A DNA stretch of 64,000 bases, from assembly GCF_003990445.1 (NCBI RefSeq), contig NZ_REEZ01000005.1, forward strand, positions 62,001 through 126,000, given 5' to 3'. The number at the start of each line of letters is the position of its first letter. Positions within the stretch are counted from its first letter, which is position 1. Shown here piece by piece: positions 1-8,095 of the stretch. This DNA is from Pararhodobacter zhoushanensis. Lineage in GTDB: Bacteria; Pseudomonadota; Alphaproteobacteria; Rhodobacterales; Rhodobacteraceae. A program made the translations under genes and the position numbers. The notes below the pieces were generated by a model that was not told the origin of the DNA, did no database searches, and saw only the letters and a program-made list of their open reading frames with translations.

Positions 1-660
1 GTCAAGCTGATGGCCGGGAGCTGGGGCACCCTGGGGGTGCTCAGCGAGGTGGCGTTCAAGCTGCTGCCCGCGCCGGAAAGCGCCGCGACGCTGGTGTTTG
101 ACGGTTTGGACAGCGTGCAGGCCGTCGAGATGTTCGCGGCGGCGCTGGGCTCGCCGTTCGAGGTCAATGGCGCGGCGCATTTGCCTGACGGGCGTTCGGT
201 GCTGCGGGTTGAAGGGTTTGCGAGTTCGGTGACTTACCGCGCGGGGGCTTTGGGCCGGCATCTGGCGCGGTTTGGCGCGCCGGGAGTGCTCGACAGCGAA
301 GAAAGCGCTGCCTTGTGGGTCTCGGTGCGCGATGTGGCGCCGTTTCATAATGGGGGCGGTGATGTGTGGCGGCTTTCGGTGAAACCCACGGACGCGCCGG
401 GGCTGGTGGCCAAGGCGGGGGGCGAGGCGCTCTATGACTGGGGCGGCGGGCTGGTCTGGCTGCGGGTCGCTGTCGGCACCGATCTGCGGGGGGCTTTGGG
501 CGGTTTTCAGGGCCACGCGACGCTGGTGCGCGCCAGTGCGGACACGCGGCGGGCACTCGCTCCGTTCCAGCCCGAACCCGCGCCGGTGGCGGCGCTGACC
601 CAAGGTCTGCGCGCCAAGTTCGACCCGCGCGGCATACTGAATCCCGGGCTGATGGAGTAA
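1..660 (+). CDS. glcE: Glycolate oxidase FAD-binding subunit GlcE (3' part)
   Basis: C-terminal 219 residues of the GlcE subunit of glycolate oxidase, which with GlcD and GlcF oxidises glycolate to glyoxylate at the membrane. The reading frame is open from base 1, so the N-terminal part of the FAD-binding domain lies outside the window. The visible start, with KLMAGSWGTLGVLSEVAFKL, matches the end of the FAD_binding_4 domain of the GlcD/GlcE family. The C-terminus (LRAKFDPRGILNPGLM) is the usual family ending. It is followed after 3 bases by glcF, so the two are cotranscribed; glcD is expected upstream. The call rests on this motif and on the neighbour. Confidence 0.9.
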   Translation, partial: VKLMAGSWGTLGVLSEVAFKLLPAPESAATLVFDGLDSVQAVEMFAAALGSPFEVNGAAHLPDGRSVLRVEGFASSVTYRAGALGRHLARFGAPGVLDSEESAALWVSVRDVAPFHNGGGDVWRLSVKPTDAPGLVAKAGGEALYDWGGGLVWLRVAVGTDLRGALGGFQGHATLVRASADTRRALAPFQPEPAPVAALTQGLRAKFDPRGILNPGLME

Positions 661-663
661 GCC

Positions 664-1974
664 ATGCAGACAACCTTCACGCCCGATCAGTTGCAAGTCC
701 CGGCGCTCAAACGCGCCAATGAGGTGCTGCGCGCCTGTGTGCATTGCGGCTTTTGTACCGCGACCTGCCCGACCTATCAGGTGCTGGGCGACGAGTTGGA
801 CAGCCCGCGCGGGCGGATCTATCTGATCAAGGACATGCTGGAACAGGGCCGCCCTGCCGATGCCAAGACGGTCAAGCATATCGACCGCTGTCTGAGCTGC
901 CTGTCGTGCATGACCACCTGCCCCTCGGGCGTGCATTACATGCATCTGGTTGATATTGCCCGGGATCATATCGAGAAGACCTACAAGCGCCCCCTCGGCG
1001 ACCGCTTTCTGCGCTGGGTGCTGGCCAAGGTGCTGCCGCATCCGACGCGGTTCCGGTTGGCGCTGCTGGGGGCCAAGTTCGGGCGGCCCTTCGCCTTTCT
1101 GATGCCCGACGCGCGGCTCAAGGCGATGCTGGCGATGGCGCCACGGGTGATCCCGCCGGTCAGCCGCAACGACGCGCCGCAGGTCTTTGCCGCGCAGGGC
1201 GCGCGGCGGATGCGCGTCGCGCTGATGACCGGCTGCGCGCAGCGGGCGCTCAACACCGATATCAACGACGCGACGATCCGCGTGCTGACCCGGCTGGGCT
1301 GCGAGGTGGTCGTTGCCCGGGGCGCGGGCTGCTGCGGGGCGCTGACCCATCACATGGGCAAGACGGACGAGAGCCACGCGGCGGCGGCAAAGAACATCCG
1401 CGCATGGATGGCCGAGGTGCAGGGCGCGGGGCTGGATGCGGTGGTGATCAACACCTCGGGCTGCGGCACCACGGTCAAGGATTACGGCCATATGTTCCGC
1501 AACGCTCCGCTGGCCGCCGATGCGGCGGTGATCGCGGGACTGGCGAAGGACGTGAGCGAAGTGCTGACAGCGCTCAAGCCCGAGGGCGCTGCACCGGAGC
1601 CTTTGCGCGTCGCCTACCATGCGGCGTGTTCGCTCCAGCACGGCCAGCAGATCAAGGATGCGCCCAAGGCGCTGCTGAAACGGCTGGGGTTCGAGGTGGT
1701 CGAACCGGCAGACGCGCATCTGTGTTGCGGGTCGGCGGGGACGTATAACCTGCTGCAACCCGAGATTTCGGGCAAGTTGAAGCGCCGCAAGGTGGCGACA
1801 CTGGAGGCGAAGGCGCCCGACGTGATCGCCGCCGGGAACATCGGCTGCATGATGCAGATCGGCTCGGGGACGGGGGTGCCGGTGGTGCATACGGTCGAGC
1901 TGGTGGACTGGGCGACGGGCGGCGTGCGGCCGCGGGGGTTGGGCGCGCGGGGCGGGGTGCCACGTTTGCGGTGA
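664..1974 (+). CDS. glcF: Glycolate oxidase iron-sulfur subunit GlcF
   Basis: Iron-sulfur subunit of glycolate oxidase, 436 residues, carrying electrons from the GlcDE flavin to the quinone pool. Two ferredoxin-type [4Fe-4S] motifs are visible: Cys25, 28, 31, 35 (CVHCGFCTATCP) and Cys76, 79, 82, 86 (CLSCLSCMTTCP). Two CCG cysteine-rich domains follow (GAGCCGALTHH and HLCCGSAGTYN), the arrangement of GlcF and related heterodisulfide reductase-like proteins. It starts 3 bases after glcE. The last 15 residues are Gly/Arg-rich and look like a lineage-specific tail. Confidence 0.95.
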   Translation: MQTTFTPDQLQVPALKRANEVLRACVHCGFCTATCPTYQVLGDELDSPRGRIYLIKDMLEQGRPADAKTVKHIDRCLSCLSCMTTCPSGVHYMHLVDIARDHIEKTYKRPLGDRFLRWVLAKVLPHPTRFRLALLGAKFGRPFAFLMPDARLKAMLAMAPRVIPPVSRNDAPQVFAAQGARRMRVALMTGCAQRALNTDINDATIRVLTRLGCEVVVARGAGCCGALTHHMGKTDESHAAAAKNIRAWMAEVQGAGLDAVVINTSGCGTTVKDYGHMFRNAPLAADAAVIAGLAKDVSEVLTALKPEGAAPEPLRVAYHAACSLQHGQQIKDAPKALLKRLGFEVVEPADAHLCCGSAGTYNLLQPEISGKLKRRKVATLEAKAPDVIAAGNIGCMMQIGSGTGVPVVHTVELVDWATGGVRPRGLGARGGVPRLR

Positions 1975-1980
1975 CCGGGT

Positions 1981-1999
1981 GGTGGGGTTTAACCCCACC
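1981..1999 (+). terminator. Hairpin after glcF, possible terminator
   Basis: A near-perfect palindrome (GGTGGGGTT, one base, AACCCCACC) begins 6 bases after the glcF stop. There is no T-run behind it, so Rho-independent termination is uncertain. It is the only strong structure at the end of the glc operon. Confidence 0.35.
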
Positions 2000-2178
2000 G
2001 CGCATGGTACAAACCTGAACCCTCAACTATCCGCCTGCCGCGGACGCCAATGCAAAATAGGAAAGACGTAACCCGCCGGACTTGGCGGGCGACAAGCAGG
2101 CGAACGCCTTCTTATTCCGCCGCATTTCGGCCACCATCCCGTTGCATTCTCGCGCTGATCCCGTAGAGCCTGCCCCGT

Positions 2179-2961
2179 ATGCGCACCCTCGTTCTGACCC
2201 TTGCCCTGCTCCTTCCCCTGCCGGCGACAGCGCAGCAGGACAGTCGTTTGCAGCCGCTGCAGACCGCCGATGCGAGCCGGGGATGGGAGGCGGTCGGTCG
2301 GCTCAACATGCAAGGCGTCGGGTTTTGCACAGCGACTCTGATTGCACCGGACCGGGTTCTGACGGCGGCGCATTGTCTGTTTGACCGGCGCACAGGCGCG
2401 CGGCTGGAGGATGCGCAGCTGGAGTTTCTGGCGGGCTGGCGCACCGGCCGGGCCGAGGCAATCCGCGGCGTGCGGCGGGCGGTGATCTGGCCGGAGTTCG
2501 ACTTTGCGGCGGGGGCGGCCATCGGCAATGTGCCCTCGGATATCGCGGTGCTGGAACTGGATCGTCCGGTGCGCACCACGGCGATCCATCCTTTCGACGT
2601 CGGCAATCATCCTGTGGCGGCGGGTACCTCGGTCGCGGTGGTGTCTTACGCGCGCGAGCGCGCAGAAAGCCCGTCGATCCAGCAAAGCTGCCAGGTGCTG
2701 GACCAGCGCACGGACGGGGTGTCCGTGTTTACCTGCGACATCGACTTCGGTTCCTCGGGCGCGCCGGTTTTTGCCGAAGAGGCAGGCGAGCTGCGGATCG
2801 TGTCGTTGATCTCGGCGCGTGTCGAGGGGCGCGACACCCCGATGTCGCTGGGCATGCAGCTGGACCGCCGCGTGCGCGAACTGGAAAGCTCGCTGGATGC
2901 CGGCCGCGCGGCGCAAGGCCCGCAGGGTGCGCGGGAATCGGCGCGGTTCGTGCGGCCGTAA
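2179..2961 (+). CDS. Secreted trypsin-like serine protease
   Basis: Protein of 260 residues with a Sec signal peptide (first ~19 residues, hydrophobic core LVLTLALLLPLPATA). A chymotrypsin-fold (S1) protease domain follows. The catalytic triad is visible: His65 in LTAAHC, Asp121 in SDIAVLEL and Ser193 in FGSSGAPVF, where the usual GDSGGP is replaced by GSSGAP. It is probably a periplasmic or exported endopeptidase; the substrate is unknown. It stands alone between glcF and hsp20 on the same strand, after about 200 bases without an evident gene. The start is the first ATG giving a full signal peptide. Confidence 0.85.
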   Translation: MRTLVLTLALLLPLPATAQQDSRLQPLQTADASRGWEAVGRLNMQGVGFCTATLIAPDRVLTAAHCLFDRRTGARLEDAQLEFLAGWRTGRAEAIRGVRRAVIWPEFDFAAGAAIGNVPSDIAVLELDRPVRTTAIHPFDVGNHPVAAGTSVAVVSYARERAESPSIQQSCQVLDQRTDGVSVFTCDIDFGSSGAPVFAEEAGELRIVSLISARVEGRDTPMSLGMQLDRRVRELESSLDAGRAAQGPQGARESARFVRP

Positions 2962-2978
2962 AGCGCGCATCGCGACCT

Positions 2979-3007
2979 CTTGAAACGTCGCAAATGCCTT
3001 CCCACAT
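2979..3007 (+). promoter_or_regulatory. RpoH (sigma-32)-like promoter of hsp20
   Basis: CTTGAAA at 2979-2985 and CCCACAT at 3001-3007 are separated by 15 bases and match the heat-shock sigma pattern (CTTGAAA / CCCCATnT). The same box spacing occurs before the second Hsp20 gene at 54457-54485. The start of transcription would fall near 3013, leaving a leader of about 90 bases. Confidence 0.6.
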
Positions 3008-3105
3008 CAGGGATACCGGACGCCCAGACGGGGTTCGGTATCCTGACGCCCGGCCGGCAGACCGGCGGGCAACACTCTGACATCGCTTATCAAAGGATGA
3101 CTCCC
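3008..3105 (+). promoter_or_regulatory. ROSE-like RNA thermometer in hsp20 leader
   Basis: The leader folds into three hairpins. Hairpin 1: GGATACCG (3011-3018) with CGGTATCC (3036-3043). Hairpin 2: around 3048-3070, GC-rich. Hairpin 3: CATCGCTT (3081-3088) with AAGGATG (3093-3099). In hairpin 3 the sequence TCGCT pairs with the Shine-Dalgarno AGGA (3094-3097) and leaves G3085 bulged. That is the diagnostic UYGCU/AGGA arrangement of ROSE thermometers, which block translation of small heat-shock genes at low temperature. Confidence 0.7.
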
Positions 3106-3567
3106 ATGCGTGCTTTTGACCGGACCCCCCTGTTTCGTGCCTCGGTTGGTTTTGACCAGATGGCCGATCTGATGGACCGTGTTCTGGCTGCCGAACCCGT
3201 GCAGCCGACCTACCCGCCCTACAACATCGAAAAGACCGATGAGAACGCCTATCGCATCTCGATCGCCGTCGCCGGGTTCGCGGCTGACGAGCTGAGCGTC
3301 GAGATGAAAGAGAACGGCCTGACCGTCTCTGGTCGCAAAGGCGAAGACACTGCCGAGCGCAGCTACCTGCATCGCGGCATCGCCACCCGCGCGTTCGAGC
3401 GCCGCTTCCATCTGGCCGACCATGTGCGCGTGACGGGGGCGACCCATGCCGATGGCATGCTGCACATCGACCTTGTGCGCGAGATCCCCGAGGCGCTCAA
3501 ACCGCGCCGGATTGAGATCGCGCGGGCCAGCGAAGCCAGCCAGTTGGTGGACGCGTCGGCGGCCTGA
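3106..3567 (+). CDS. Small heat-shock protein, Hsp20 family
   Basis: Hsp20/alpha-crystallin chaperone of 153 residues that holds unfolding proteins during heat stress. The alpha-crystallin domain runs from about residue 35 (YPPYNIEKTDENAYRISIAV) to 125, including the conserved AGF and the ERSYLHRGIATRAFERRF strand typical of class A proteobacterial Hsp20. The start at 3106 is chosen because AAAGGA at 3092-3097 precedes it and the leader upstream folds as a ROSE-like thermometer. The open frame extends upstream without signs of coding. A terminator follows at 3589. A second Hsp20 lies at 54556. Confidence 0.93.
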   Translation: MRAFDRTPLFRASVGFDQMADLMDRVLAAEPVQPTYPPYNIEKTDENAYRISIAVAGFAADELSVEMKENGLTVSGRKGEDTAERSYLHRGIATRAFERRFHLADHVRVTGATHADGMLHIDLVREIPEALKPRRIEIARASEASQLVDASAA

Positions 3568-3588
3568 CGGCGTTTTGATGTGAAAACG

Positions 3589-3617
3589 GGGCGCATCCTG
3601 CGGGATGCGCCCTTTTT
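3589..3617 (+). terminator. Rho-independent terminator of hsp20
   Basis: GGGCGCATCC (3589-3598) pairs with GGATGCGCCC (3603-3612), and five T residues follow. It lies 21 bases after the hsp20 stop and just before the end of the convergent gene at 3622. Confidence 0.85.
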
Positions 3618-3621
3618 GCTG

Positions 3622-3864
3622 TCAGCCGTGCAGGCCGTCGCGCGGCGGGCCAAGCACCCGACCGGCCATCCAGAAGGCCAGCGGACTGACGCCCAGCGAC
3701 AGCACAAAGGCGATCGGCCAGGCGGTGATAAACGCGCCGAGCCAGATCTTCAGAAAATCTGGCGCGGCGCCGGCGTGCACGAAGCCCATGATGCCACTCA
3801 TCAAGAAGGCCATCAGGCCCGAGATGAACAGCTGAGCGAGGAGGATAACTTTTCTGGACTGCAT
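3622..3864 (-). CDS. DUF2798 family membrane protein
   Basis: Short protein of 80 residues with two predicted membrane helices (ILLAQLFISGLMAFLMSGIM and a second around FITAWPIAFVLSLGVSPLAF), which matches the DUF2798 family. Its function is not known. The start at 3864 (MQSRKVI) is preferred over the longer open frame because AAGGAG sits 5 bases upstream (3870-3875 on the plus strand). It converges on hsp20, whose terminator separates the two genes. Confidence 0.75.
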   Translation of the reverse strand: MQSRKVILLAQLFISGLMAFLMSGIMGFVHAGAAPDFLKIWLGAFITAWPIAFVLSLGVSPLAFWMAGRVLGPPRDGLHG

Positions 3865-4101
3865 TGCAGCTCCTTTGCAGAGGAAGGGGCACGCAGCGCA
3901 GACGCGACAGCACCCCCGGGATCGGGTCGGTGCTGGGGGTTCGAAACGACTAAATCCCGCTATGCGGGGGCCGGGGTAACCGTACCGGCCAACCATTTTT
4001 CAGCTTTAGCTGTTTATGCGGCGCACGCTTTCAGGGCAAGGGAAACAACCGACCGGTGACCTTGTGGAGAGCCCTGCGGGCTCGTTCCCTTTCGTGCGTT
4101 T

Positions 4102-4260
4102 GAGGGGGCCAGCCCCCTCTGGCCCGTTCCGGGCCATTCACCCCCGGGATATTTGTGGACAGATGATGCACAGTTAACAAAGCGTAAACGCCCCATCATC
4201 TGTCCTTAAATATCCTGGGGGGTGAATTCGGCAGCGCCGAAGAGGGGGGCAAGGCCCCCC
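4102..4260. repeat. Composite palindromic intergenic repeat, copy A
   Basis: This fills most of the 429-base gap between the DUF2798 gene and the end of ecm. From outside in: G/C-block hairpins (4102-4119 and 4244-4260), outer arms TTCACCCCCGGGATATTT and its near complement (4137-4154, 4208-4226), and a perfect 12-base inner arm GGACAGATGATG (4157-4168) with CATCATCTGTCC (4194-4205). The core has GTTAAC (4173-4178) and GTAAAC (4184-4189). It is one of five related elements in the window and lies downstream of ecm. The rest of the gap (3865-4101) shows nothing gene-like. Confidence 0.85.
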
Positions 4261-4293
4261 TTTGCGCCGTTTGTCGCGGACGCTGGCGCTGAT

Positions 4294-6261
4294 TTACTGC
4301 GCGGCCACCGGGTGGTCGGCGACGAGGCCGACGATGTCCATCATGATCCGGTTCAGCTCGAAGTCCTTGGGCGTATAGACGGCGGCGACGCCGAGGGCGC
4401 GCAGGGTGGCGGCGTCGTCGTCGGGGATGATGCCGCCGACGACCACCGGCACGTCGCCCAGGTCGGCGGCGCGCATACGCTCCATCAGCTCGACGACCAA
4501 CGGGACGTGGCTGCCCGAGAGGATCGACAGCCCGACCACATGCGCCTCTTGCTCCAGCGCCGCCGCGACGATTTCGGCGGGGGTCAGGCGGATGCCTTCG
4601 TAATGGATGTCCATGCCGCAGTCGCGCGCACGGGCGGCGATCTGTTCCGCGCCGTTGGAATGGCCGTCCAGCCCTGGCTTGCCGACGACGAATTTCAGCC
4701 GGCGGCCCAGTTGAGTGCTGACCGCATCGACGGCGGCGCGGATCTCTTGCAGCCCTTCGGTGCGGTTCGACGGGTTGCGCGAGACGCCGGTGGGGGCGCG
4801 GTATTCGCCGAAGGCCTTGCGCACCACGAGTCCCCATTCGCCGGTGGTCGCGCCCGCCTTGGCCGCTTTGATCGAGGCGGGCATGACGTTCGCGCCTGAT
4901 GCCGCCACCGCGCGCAGTTCTTCCAACGCGGCCTGCACGGCAGCTTCATCGCGGCTGTTGCGCCAGGCGGTGAGGCGGGCGATCTGGTCGGCTTCGGCAT
5001 GCGCGTCGGCAACCATGATCGCGCCGTCGCCGGTGGTCAGCGGTGAGGGTTCGGTGGTGGTGAAGCGGTTCACGCCGACGACGGTGGTTTCGCTGCTTTC
5101 AATGCGCGCGATGCGCTCGGCATTGGCGTCGACCAGACGGCCCTTCATGTATTCGATCGCCTGCACCGCGCCGCCCATGTCGTCGATCAGCGCCAGTTCG
5201 GCCCGCGCGCCGTCTTTCAGCGCCGCGACCTTGGCGGCCACGACCGGGTTGCCGTCGAACAGATCGCCGTATTCCAGCAGGTCTGTCTCATAGGCCAGAA
5301 TCTGCTGCATTCTGAGCGACCATTGCTGATCCCATTTGCGCGGCAGCCCCAGCGCCTCGTTCCAGGCGGGAAGCTGGACAGCGCGGGCGCGGGCGTTTTT
5401 CGACAGGGTGACGGCGAGCGCCTCGATCAGGATACGGTAGACGTTGTTCTCGGGTTGCTGCTCGGTCAGGCCCAGGGAATTGACCTGCACGCCGTAGCGG
5501 AAGCGGCGATAGCGGGCGTCCTCGACGCCGTAGCGTTCAAGGCACAGCTCGTCCCACAGCTCGGTAAAGGCGCGCATCTTGCACAGCTCGGTGACGAAGC
5601 GGATGCCGGCGTTGACGAAGAAGCTGATGCGGCCGACCATCTCGGGGAAGTGCTCGGCGGGGACTTTGCCCTTGAGGTCATCGAGCACCGCACAAGCCGT
5701 CGCCAACGCGAAGGCCAGCTCCTGCTCGGGCGTCGCGCCGGCCTCTTGCAGGTGGTAGGAACACACGTTCATCGGGTTCCATTTGGGCAGGTGCTCGCGC
5801 GTATAGGCCGCGACATCGGTGATCATCCGCAGGGAGGGTTTCGGCGGGCAGATATAGGTCCCGCGCGAGAGGTATTCCTTGATGATGTCGTTCTGCACCG
5901 TGCCCTGCAGTTGGGTGACATCCGCGCCCTGCTCCTCGGCCACAGCAATATAGAGCGCCAGCAGCCACGGCGCGGTCGCGTTGATGGTCATCGACGTGTT
6001 CATCTGTTCCAGCGGAATCGCGTCGAACAGCATGCGCATGTCGCCCAGATGGCTGACCGGCACACCGACCTTGCCGACCTCGCCGCGCGCCAGTTCGTGA
6101 TCGCTGTCATAGCCGGTCTGGGTAGGCAGATCGAAGGCGACCGACAGGCCGGTCTGCCCTTTGGACAGGTTGGTGCGGTAGAGTTCATTCGAGGCCGTCG
6201 CCGTCGAGTGGCCGGCATAGGTGCGAAACAGCCAGGGCTTGTCCTTGGGGGTCTGGGTCAT
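4294..6261 (-). CDS. ecm: Ethylmalonyl-CoA mutase
   Basis: Coenzyme-B12-dependent (2R)-ethylmalonyl-CoA mutase, 655 residues, making methylsuccinyl-CoA in the ethylmalonyl-CoA pathway for growth on C2 compounds and acetate. The N-terminal TIM-barrel mutase domain begins WLFRTYAGHSTATASNELY and contains FDLPTQTGYDSDH. The C-terminal B12 domain has the DxHxxG motif (GLDGHSNG, His534 as lower axial ligand), SxL (LSILSGSH) and GG (VVVGGIIP). The sequence is much closer to Ecm than to methylmalonyl-CoA mutase. Start 6261 has GGAGG upstream; the open frame continues to 6474 but looks non-coding there. The upstream region shares a motif with ccr. MeaB, the likely chaperone, is at 55491. Confidence 0.93.
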   Translation of the reverse strand: MTQTPKDKPWLFRTYAGHSTATASNELYRTNLSKGQTGLSVAFDLPTQTGYDSDHELARGEVGKVGVPVSHLGDMRMLFDAIPLEQMNTSMTINATAPWLLALYIAVAEEQGADVTQLQGTVQNDIIKEYLSRGTYICPPKPSLRMITDVAAYTREHLPKWNPMNVCSYHLQEAGATPEQELAFALATACAVLDDLKGKVPAEHFPEMVGRISFFVNAGIRFVTELCKMRAFTELWDELCLERYGVEDARYRRFRYGVQVNSLGLTEQQPENNVYRILIEALAVTLSKNARARAVQLPAWNEALGLPRKWDQQWSLRMQQILAYETDLLEYGDLFDGNPVVAAKVAALKDGARAELALIDDMGGAVQAIEYMKGRLVDANAERIARIESSETTVVGVNRFTTTEPSPLTTGDGAIMVADAHAEADQIARLTAWRNSRDEAAVQAALEELRAVAASGANVMPASIKAAKAGATTGEWGLVVRKAFGEYRAPTGVSRNPSNRTEGLQEIRAAVDAVSTQLGRRLKFVVGKPGLDGHSNGAEQIAARARDCGMDIHYEGIRLTPAEIVAAALEQEAHVVGLSILSGSHVPLVVELMERMRAADLGDVPVVVGGIIPDDDAATLRALGVAAVYTPKDFELNRIMMDIVGLVADHPVAAQ

Positions 6262-6274
6262 GCTTGGCCTCCGA

Positions 6275-6354
6275 TTGCTGCAACCGCTGCGCAATATTCT
6301 TGCCAAGTGGATGCCGCACACGCAAGATCGTGTCAAGGCGGAATTTGCTGCAAC
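6275..6354. promoter_or_regulatory. Candidate operator of ecm, motif shared with ccr
   Basis: TGCTGCAACCGCTGCG at 6276-6291 differs in only two bases from TGCTGCAACTGCTGCA upstream of ccr (9593-9608). A further TTGCTGCAA, a palindrome around one base, lies at 6345-6353. Both are in the short region upstream of the ecm start. The repeated TGCTGCA-like unit with 9-base periodicity suggests a regulator common to the two ethylmalonyl-CoA pathway genes. No such regulator is identified in the window. Confidence 0.45.
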
Positions 6355-6370
6355 GCGGCGTCGCCAAAGG

Positions 6371-6967
6371 TCAGCGCGCGCCCGCACCCGCGACCGGAAA
6401 CTCCATCCGCAGGGCCGAGCTGAACCCGAACAGCCAGCGAAACGGCCCCAGTGACTCGCGTGAGACCGGCGCAAAGCCTTCGCGGCGATAGAGCGCCTCG
6501 GCGCGGGGGTTGGTGTCGATCACATCCAGCCGCACCACCCGGTCGCCGCGCTGCGCGGCCTCGGCCTTGATCGCGGCCAGCAAGGCCGTGCCGACACCCT
6601 GACCGCGCGCCTGCGCGCTGACGCAGATGCCGTCCATCTGCAACACGCCCGGTTCCAACTCTCGCTCAAGCAGTGCCAGCAGCGGACCGCGCCAGAGCGC
6701 GCCGGGCCAGCCGTAGACCCGCGCGAGATCCGCCAGACCGCCCGCAACCAGACCACCGGCGTCGGTTTTGAAGCCCGCGAGGCCCAGCAACTGGCCGTCT
6801 GCATCCACGGCGCTGATCGCAAACTCGGGCACGATGACCTGCGCGAAGAAACGCAGCGCCTTATCCTCGGGCCGCATCAGACGGCCCAGCTTGCCGCCGA
6901 AGGCCTGCCAGTAAAGGGCGGCGGCGGTGTCGATCTGGTCCGAGGGGATGCCGTGGATAATCTTCAT
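6371..6967 (-). CDS. GNAT family N-acetyltransferase
   Basis: Acetyltransferase of the GNAT superfamily, 198 residues. The acetyl-CoA pyrophosphate-binding loop is seen as QARGQGVGTALLAAI (motif A, R/QxxGxG/A). A beta-strand before it (LQMDGICVSAQ) and the C-terminal ALYRREGFAPV are usual for the fold. The acceptor substrate is unknown. Its start overlaps the stop of the upstream zinc-finger gene by 4 bases (ATGA), so translation is probably coupled. It lies upstream of ecm on the same strand with a gap of about 110 bases. Confidence 0.85.
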   Translation of the reverse strand: MKIIHGIPSDQIDTAAALYWQAFGGKLGRLMRPEDKALRFFAQVIVPEFAISAVDADGQLLGLAGFKTDAGGLVAGGLADLARVYGWPGALWRGPLLALLERELEPGVLQMDGICVSAQARGQGVGTALLAAIKAEAAQRGDRVVRLDVIDTNPRAEALYRREGFAPVSRESLGPFRWLFGFSSALRMEFPVAGAGAR

Positions 6968-7233
6968 TTCAGCTGACTGTCCTTGCTGCCACGGCGGTTG
7001 ATGCCGCCGCGCGGTTTGAAGGCTGCGTCTCGCTCATTCTGGCAGTCGATGCAGAGCGTGACGCCCGGGATCGCGCTGCGCCGGGGTTCGGGGATGGGCT
7101 CTTCGCACTCGGTGCAGTGCGTGCGGCTTTCACCCGCCGGGCGTTTTTGCGCGCGCAGCCGGGCGAGTTCGTCGCTGATCGACGCCTCGATCTGCTCGTT
7201 CACCGCGCCGTCTTTTGCCCATCCGCCTGCCAT
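6964..7233 (-). CDS. DksA/TraR C4-type zinc finger protein (YbiI-like)
   Basis: Small protein of 89 residues with one C4 zinc finger (HCTECEEPIPEP ... LCIDCQNERD, spacing C-x2-C-x17-C-x2-C), the signature of the short DksA/TraR group such as YbiI. It lacks the long coiled coil of true DksA, so action on RNA polymerase is not established. The start MAGGWAKDG at 7233 fits the family; the open frame reaches 7275. The stop overlaps the start of the GNAT gene. Confidence 0.8.
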   Translation of the reverse strand: MAGGWAKDGAVNEQIEASISDELARLRAQKRPAGESRTHCTECEEPIPEPRRSAIPGVTLCIDCQNERDAAFKPRGGINRRGSKDSQLK

Positions 7234-7350
7234 GGCCGCATCCTTTCGCTCTGCCCTGTAAAGGTAGGGTCGCACCCGGAGGCTGAGAAGACCCGCTGTT
7301 GTTCTTCTTTGCAGAGGGTTTTACCGTCGGCGCAAAGGAAAGGCCCTGCC

Positions 7351-8043
7351 ATGCCCCGACTTCAGCCCTTTGCCCCCGATCTCTGGCTGGCCGACGGCAC
7401 GCCGATCACCGCCGCGCTGGGGTTTCGCTATCCGATTCGCATGGCGGTGTTGCGCTTGGGGTCAGGCGGGCTGGTGCTGTGGTCGCCGGTGCAGGCCGAA
7501 CCAGACCTGCGCGACGAGATCGCGGCGCTGGGGCCGGTTGAGGCGATCGTCGCGCCCAACGCGCTTCATCACGTGTTTCTGGGTGAATGGGTCGAGGCGT
7601 TCCCGCAGGCCGCCCTCTACGCCGCGCCGAAACTGCGCGCAAAGCGACCCGATCTGTCGTTTGCCGCCGAGCTACCGGACCAGACGCCTGCGCATTGGGA
7701 GGGGCAACTTGACGCCGTGCTGGTGCCCAATTCCATCGCGCCCGAGGTGGTGCTCTTTCACCCTGCCAGCGGCACAGTCCTGACCGCCGATCTGCTGCAA
7801 AACATGCCCGCCGACTGGTATCACGGCTGGCGCGCGCTGATCGCGCGGCTGGACCACATGACCGGGCCGCTGCCGGGCGTGCCGGTCAAATTCCGTCTGG
7901 CGATGCGCAACGATGTGGCGCGGGCCGGGTTGCGGCGGCTGCTGGACTGGCCCGCCGAGCGGGTGGTGATGGCGCATGGAACACCGGTGGCTGAGGGTGG
8001 GCGTGCCTATCTGGCCGGCGTCTTTGGCCCCATGCTGCGTTAG
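7351..8043 (+). CDS. DUF4336 domain-containing protein
   Basis: Protein of 230 residues matching the DUF4336 family: the N-terminus begins PFAPDLWLADG, followed by a strand (MAVLRLGSGGLVLWSPV), NALHHVFLGEWVEAFP and a C-terminal VVMAHGTPV. The family resembles metallo-beta-lactamase folds, here with ALHH and MAHG at metal-site positions, but no activity is established. The start at 7351 follows AAAGGAAAGG; the open frame begins at 7117 but overlaps the divergent zinc-finger gene. The gene stands 52 bases before the acyltransferase. Confidence 0.75.
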   Translation: MPRLQPFAPDLWLADGTPITAALGFRYPIRMAVLRLGSGGLVLWSPVQAEPDLRDEIAALGPVEAIVAPNALHHVFLGEWVEAFPQAALYAAPKLRAKRPDLSFAAELPDQTPAHWEGQLDAVLVPNSIAPEVVLFHPASGTVLTADLLQNMPADWYHGWRALIARLDHMTGPLPGVPVKFRLAMRNDVARAGLRRLLDWPAERVVMAHGTPVAEGGRAYLAGVFGPMLR

Positions 8044-8095
8044 GTCGCGTGCGCGGTGCATTGTCCCCGGCCTCGCTTGGTGACACTCTCGCGGC

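Noticed and set aside
2000-2178. Possible riboswitch or RNA in the 180 bases before the protease gene
   Set aside because: Only a short GC hairpin (near 2070-2090) is visible; no known riboswitch core could be matched.
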